Shown here: positions 23,249 to 25,330 of the stretch, one piece after another
Layout: every line of letters begins with the position of its first letter
How positions within the stretch are numbered: the first letter of the stretch is position 1
Assembly (NCBI GenBank): GCA_035628645.1
Contig: DASPJL010000097.1
Location: 1 to 25,330, forward strand
Length of the DNA stretch: 25,330 nucleotides
Direction: 5' to 3'
Source: DASPJL01 sp035628645
Lineage (GTDB): Bacteria > Bacteroidota > Bacteroidia > Cytophagales > Cyclobacteriaceae
Made by a program: the position numbers and the translations under genes
Notes under the pieces: generated by a model
What the model was told of the DNA's origin: nothing
Seen by the model: the letters and a program-made list of their open reading frames with translations, nothing else
Databases searched by the model: none

Positions 23249-24217
23249 CTAAAATCCCAGTTTTTCCTTTACTTTTCCCAATACGTTTCGGGCAATTTCG
23301 CCGGCTTTCTTTTCGCCCTCTATCAGCTTTTTTTCCAATTCCCCGGGATTATTGATATAAAAATCGAAGGTCTTTCTTTGCTCAGAGAACTTATCCAACA
23401 AGACTTCAAAAAGAGCAGTTTTAGCATGTCCATACCCATAACCACCTTTTAAAAAATTTTTTCTCATTTCGTCCACCTGAGAAGGTTCGGCTACAAGGGC
23501 ATACAACTTATAAATAGTGGAAGCATCAGGGTCTTTCGGCTCTTCCAGGGCCTTGCTGTCTGTTTGGATCGACATAACCACCTTTTTTAATGCCTTTTCA
23601 GGAAGGAAAATATCAATGGTATTGTTATAGGACTTACTCATTTTTTGTCCATCTACTCCTGGAATAATCATTACCTCTTCACTAATCCTCGCTTCGGGAA
23701 GCACAAAAGTTTCTCCATAAGAATGATTAAAAGCGCTGGCGATATCCCTTGTAATTTCCACATGTTGAAGCTGATCTTTGCCTACGGGAACAAAGTTAGC
23801 ATCGTACAACAAAATATCAGCCGCCATTAGCACGGGATAAGTAAACAGTCCCGCATTTACGTCAGACAGTCTGTTGGATTTATCCTTAAAACTATGGGCA
23901 TTGGCCAGCATCGGAAATGGTGTAAAACAATTCAAAAACCACATCAATTCACATACTTCGCCGACTTTTGACTGTCTGTAAAAAAGATTCTTTTCCGTAT
24001 CAAAACCAAAAGACAACCACGCAGCCGCCACAGCCCTTACGTTATCTTCTCTTTCCCGGGCATTTTTTATTGTAGTAAGAGAATGTAAATCGGCAATAAA
24101 AAAGAAGGATTCATTGTTTATATCCTTAGAAAGTTCAACAGCAGGTTTTATAGCGCCTAATATATTTCCTAAATGAGGTTTCCCTGAACTTTGAATGCCG
24201 GTAAGTATTCTTGCCAT
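23249..24217 (-). CDS. trpS: Tryptophanyl-tRNA synthetase
   Basis: A 322-residue class I aminoacyl-tRNA synthetase of normal bacterial TrpRS length, charging tRNA-Trp in the cytoplasm. The HIGH-type motif is PHLGN (14-18, within SSGKPHLGNILGA) and the KMSKS loop is KMSKS (192-196). Substrate-pocket blocks are FFIADLHSLTT, YPVLMAADILLYDA and VPVGKDQLQHVEITRDIA. The ATG at 24215-24217 gives the standard start MARILTGIQSSG. It is a housekeeping gene, divergent from the DUF1573 gene. A TTTG / AATCTTTG pair on the minus strand (24286-24289 and 24254-24261), separated by 24 bases, is a possible promoter. Confidence 0.97.
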   Translation of the reverse strand: MARILTGIQSSGKPHLGNILGAIKPAVELSKDINNESFFFIADLHSLTTIKNAREREDNVRAVAAAWLSFGFDTEKNLFYRQSKVGEVCELMWFLNCFTPFPMLANAHSFKDKSNRLSDVNAGLFTYPVLMAADILLYDANFVPVGKDQLQHVEITRDIASAFNHSYGETFVLPEARISEEVMIIPGVDGQKMSKSYNNTIDIFLPEKALKKVVMSIQTDSKALEEPKDPDASTIYKLYALVAEPSQVDEMRKNFLKGGYGYGHAKTALFEVLLDKFSEQRKTFDFYINNPGELEKKLIEGEKKAGEIARNVLGKVKEKLGF

Positions 24218-24300
24218 ATTGAATAAGATTCCTAAAGTTGATTAATTATAACTCAAAGATTACATATATAAGTTAATTTTTATATCAAAACCCTGATCAA

Positions 24301-24333
24301 TTGTTTCTTTTAGCCAATTAATAATTATTTTTG
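24301..24333 (+). promoter_or_regulatory. Candidate Bacteroidota promoter for the DUF1573 gene
   Basis: TATTTTTG (24326-24333) matches the -7 consensus TAnnTTTG of primary sigma factors in this phylum. A TTG (24301-24303) lies 22 bases upstream, within the usual -33 spacing. The box lies 46 bases before the ATG at 24380. Confidence 0.45.
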
Positions 24334-24379
24334 TACACTTTTTAAAATCATTTCAACCTTAATAATAAAATAAATCACT

Positions 24380-25330
24380 ATGAAAAAACTTTTTTTCTCA
24401 ACAGGGATTTTCCTACTGATCAATGCGATGGCATTTGCACAGGGAGGTAAAATAACTTTTGAAAAAACCATTCATGATTTTGGAGTAATCAAAGAAGAAG
24501 GCGGACCGGTAAGTGTTGAATTTAAATTTACCAACACAGGAACAGAACCTTTGATCGTTTCCAATGTACAGCCCTCCTGTGGATGTACTACGCCAGGCTG
24601 GACCAAAGAACCAGTGGCATCAGGCCAATCCGGTGTAATTAAAGCTGAATATAACCCACGTAACAGACCCGGTACATTTACTAAAACCCTTAATGTAACC
24701 TCCAACGGAGAGCCAAAAACTTTTACCTTAACTATAAAAGGTACTGTTACTCCAAAACCAAAAACCATTAAAGACGAGCTTCCCGATAGTATCGGAAACA
24801 TAAGGTTACAATCACGATACCTCAACTTAGGAAAAGTGACGACGGAAAAGCCTTTCACTAAGGAATTTGCACTTTATAACAGCGGAACAAAACCCATTAC
24901 TTTCAAAGATGAGAAAACAGTTCCTGCCCACATCAAGGTTTCAATAGAACCAAAGACCATACAGCCTAAGGAAAGAGCGATAATGATGATAACTTATGAT
25001 GCAAAGGCAAAAAATGATTATGGCTTCATCACAGATCCATTGGTAATAAATACAAATGAGGAGGTAAATGGCACGAAAAGCCTTCATGTGTCAGCGCAAA
25101 TCGAAGAATATTTCCCTCCAATGACGCCATCCGAACTGGAAAAAGCGCCAAAAATAACTTTTGAAAAAACCGAATATGATTTTGGTGTTGTCAAACCTGG
25201 CATCTCCGTTTCTACGGATTTTAAATTCACCAACACCGGAAAATCTGATCTTATCATCAGAAAAACCAAAGCAAATTGTGGATGCACAGCTTCAGAACCG
25301 GATAAAAAGGTATTAAAACCAGGGGAAAGC
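24380..25330 (+). CDS. DUF1573 repeat protein, secreted (3' end beyond window)
   Basis: The frame from ATG 24380 stays open for 317 codons to the window edge. A signal peptide (MKKLFFSTGIFLL, ending AFAQG near residue 21) precedes Ig-like DUF1573 repeats. Repeat 1 is about residues 24-125, with ITFEKTIHDFGVIKEEGG and SCGCTTP. A middle Ig-like unit (about 146-240: LGKVTTEKPFTKEFALYNSG) lacks the cysteine pair. Repeat 2 starts near residue 257 with ITFEKTEYDFGVVKPG and NCGCTAS. The CGC motif in a DFG-x-V-led domain defines DUF1573, a common exported family of unknown function in Bacteroidota, probably periplasmic or surface-located. Repeats 1 and 2 also share a 21-base identical DNA stretch at their starts. 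The C-terminus is not visible. Confidence 0.85.
   Translation, partial: MKKLFFSTGIFLLINAMAFAQGGKITFEKTIHDFGVIKEEGGPVSVEFKFTNTGTEPLIVSNVQPSCGCTTPGWTKEPVASGQSGVIKAEYNPRNRPGTFTKTLNVTSNGEPKTFTLTIKGTVTPKPKTIKDELPDSIGNIRLQSRYLNLGKVTTEKPFTKEFALYNSGTKPITFKDEKTVPAHIKVSIEPKTIQPKERAIMMITYDAKAKNDYGFITDPLVINTNEEVNGTKSLHVSAQIEEYFPPMTPSELEKAPKITFEKTEYDFGVVKPGISVSTDFKFTNTGKSDLIIRKTKANCGCTASEPDKKVLKPGES

Noticed and set aside
23158..23355. 65-codon plus-strand ORF near the end of trpS
   Set aside because: It is antisense to the trpS 3' end and rich in Lys/Pro/Arg without pattern; read as a shadow.

Overview
The window reads as chromosomal DNA of a Bacteroidota bacterium, most plausibly a Cytophagales-like or related environmental lineage. 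This is inferred from AT-rich spacers, few clear Shine-Dalgarno sites, a candidate promoter fitting the Bacteroidota pattern (TTG/TTTG then TAnnTTTG), an outer-membrane protein with an N-terminal carboxypeptidase-regulatory domain, and a DUF1573 protein. No rRNA, tRNA, CRISPR array or replication origin was seen.

Left part (1-6100): the window opens inside an IS3-like element (5' end of orfA, minus strand). Next comes a debris zone holding a broken 3' gene end with its own terminator, then a DUF4177-like small protein, two tandem paralogous CREST-type (alkaline-ceramidase-like) membrane hydrolases, a Kup potassium transporter, and a decayed propeller-type fragment.

Central part (6099-18540): a hexuronate/pectin-monomer catabolic locus. 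A LacI-type repressor is divergent from kduD and kduI. After these lie an internally deleted GH28 polygalacturonase scar, a DUF4350-like lipoprotein, uxaB, uxaC, a tight kdgK-fbp-eda run, an ExuT-like MFS hexuronate transporter and a secreted NTF2-like protein. Unsaturated uronates pass through KduI and KduD to 2-keto-3-deoxygluconate (KDG). Galacturonate passes through UxaC and UxaB to altronate. KdgK and Eda then give pyruvate plus glyceraldehyde-3-phosphate, and Fbp can pull the triose back to hexose phosphate. Altronate dehydratase (UxaA) is not in the window.

Right part (18541-25330): a spacer with a ~120-bp MITE-like element and a degraded minus-strand gene end, then an outer-membrane beta-barrel receptor. 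This converges, with overlapping stop codons, on an uncharacterised His-rich outer-membrane protein. Then come trpS and, divergently, the start of a DUF1573 protein that runs off the right edge.

I found no convincing undescribed multi-gene system. The items most worth a second look are the GH28 deletion scar with its preserved ATGA coupling, the tandem CREST hydrolases whose first member ends in an out-of-frame relic, fbp embedded in a uronate operon, and the MITE-like repeat.
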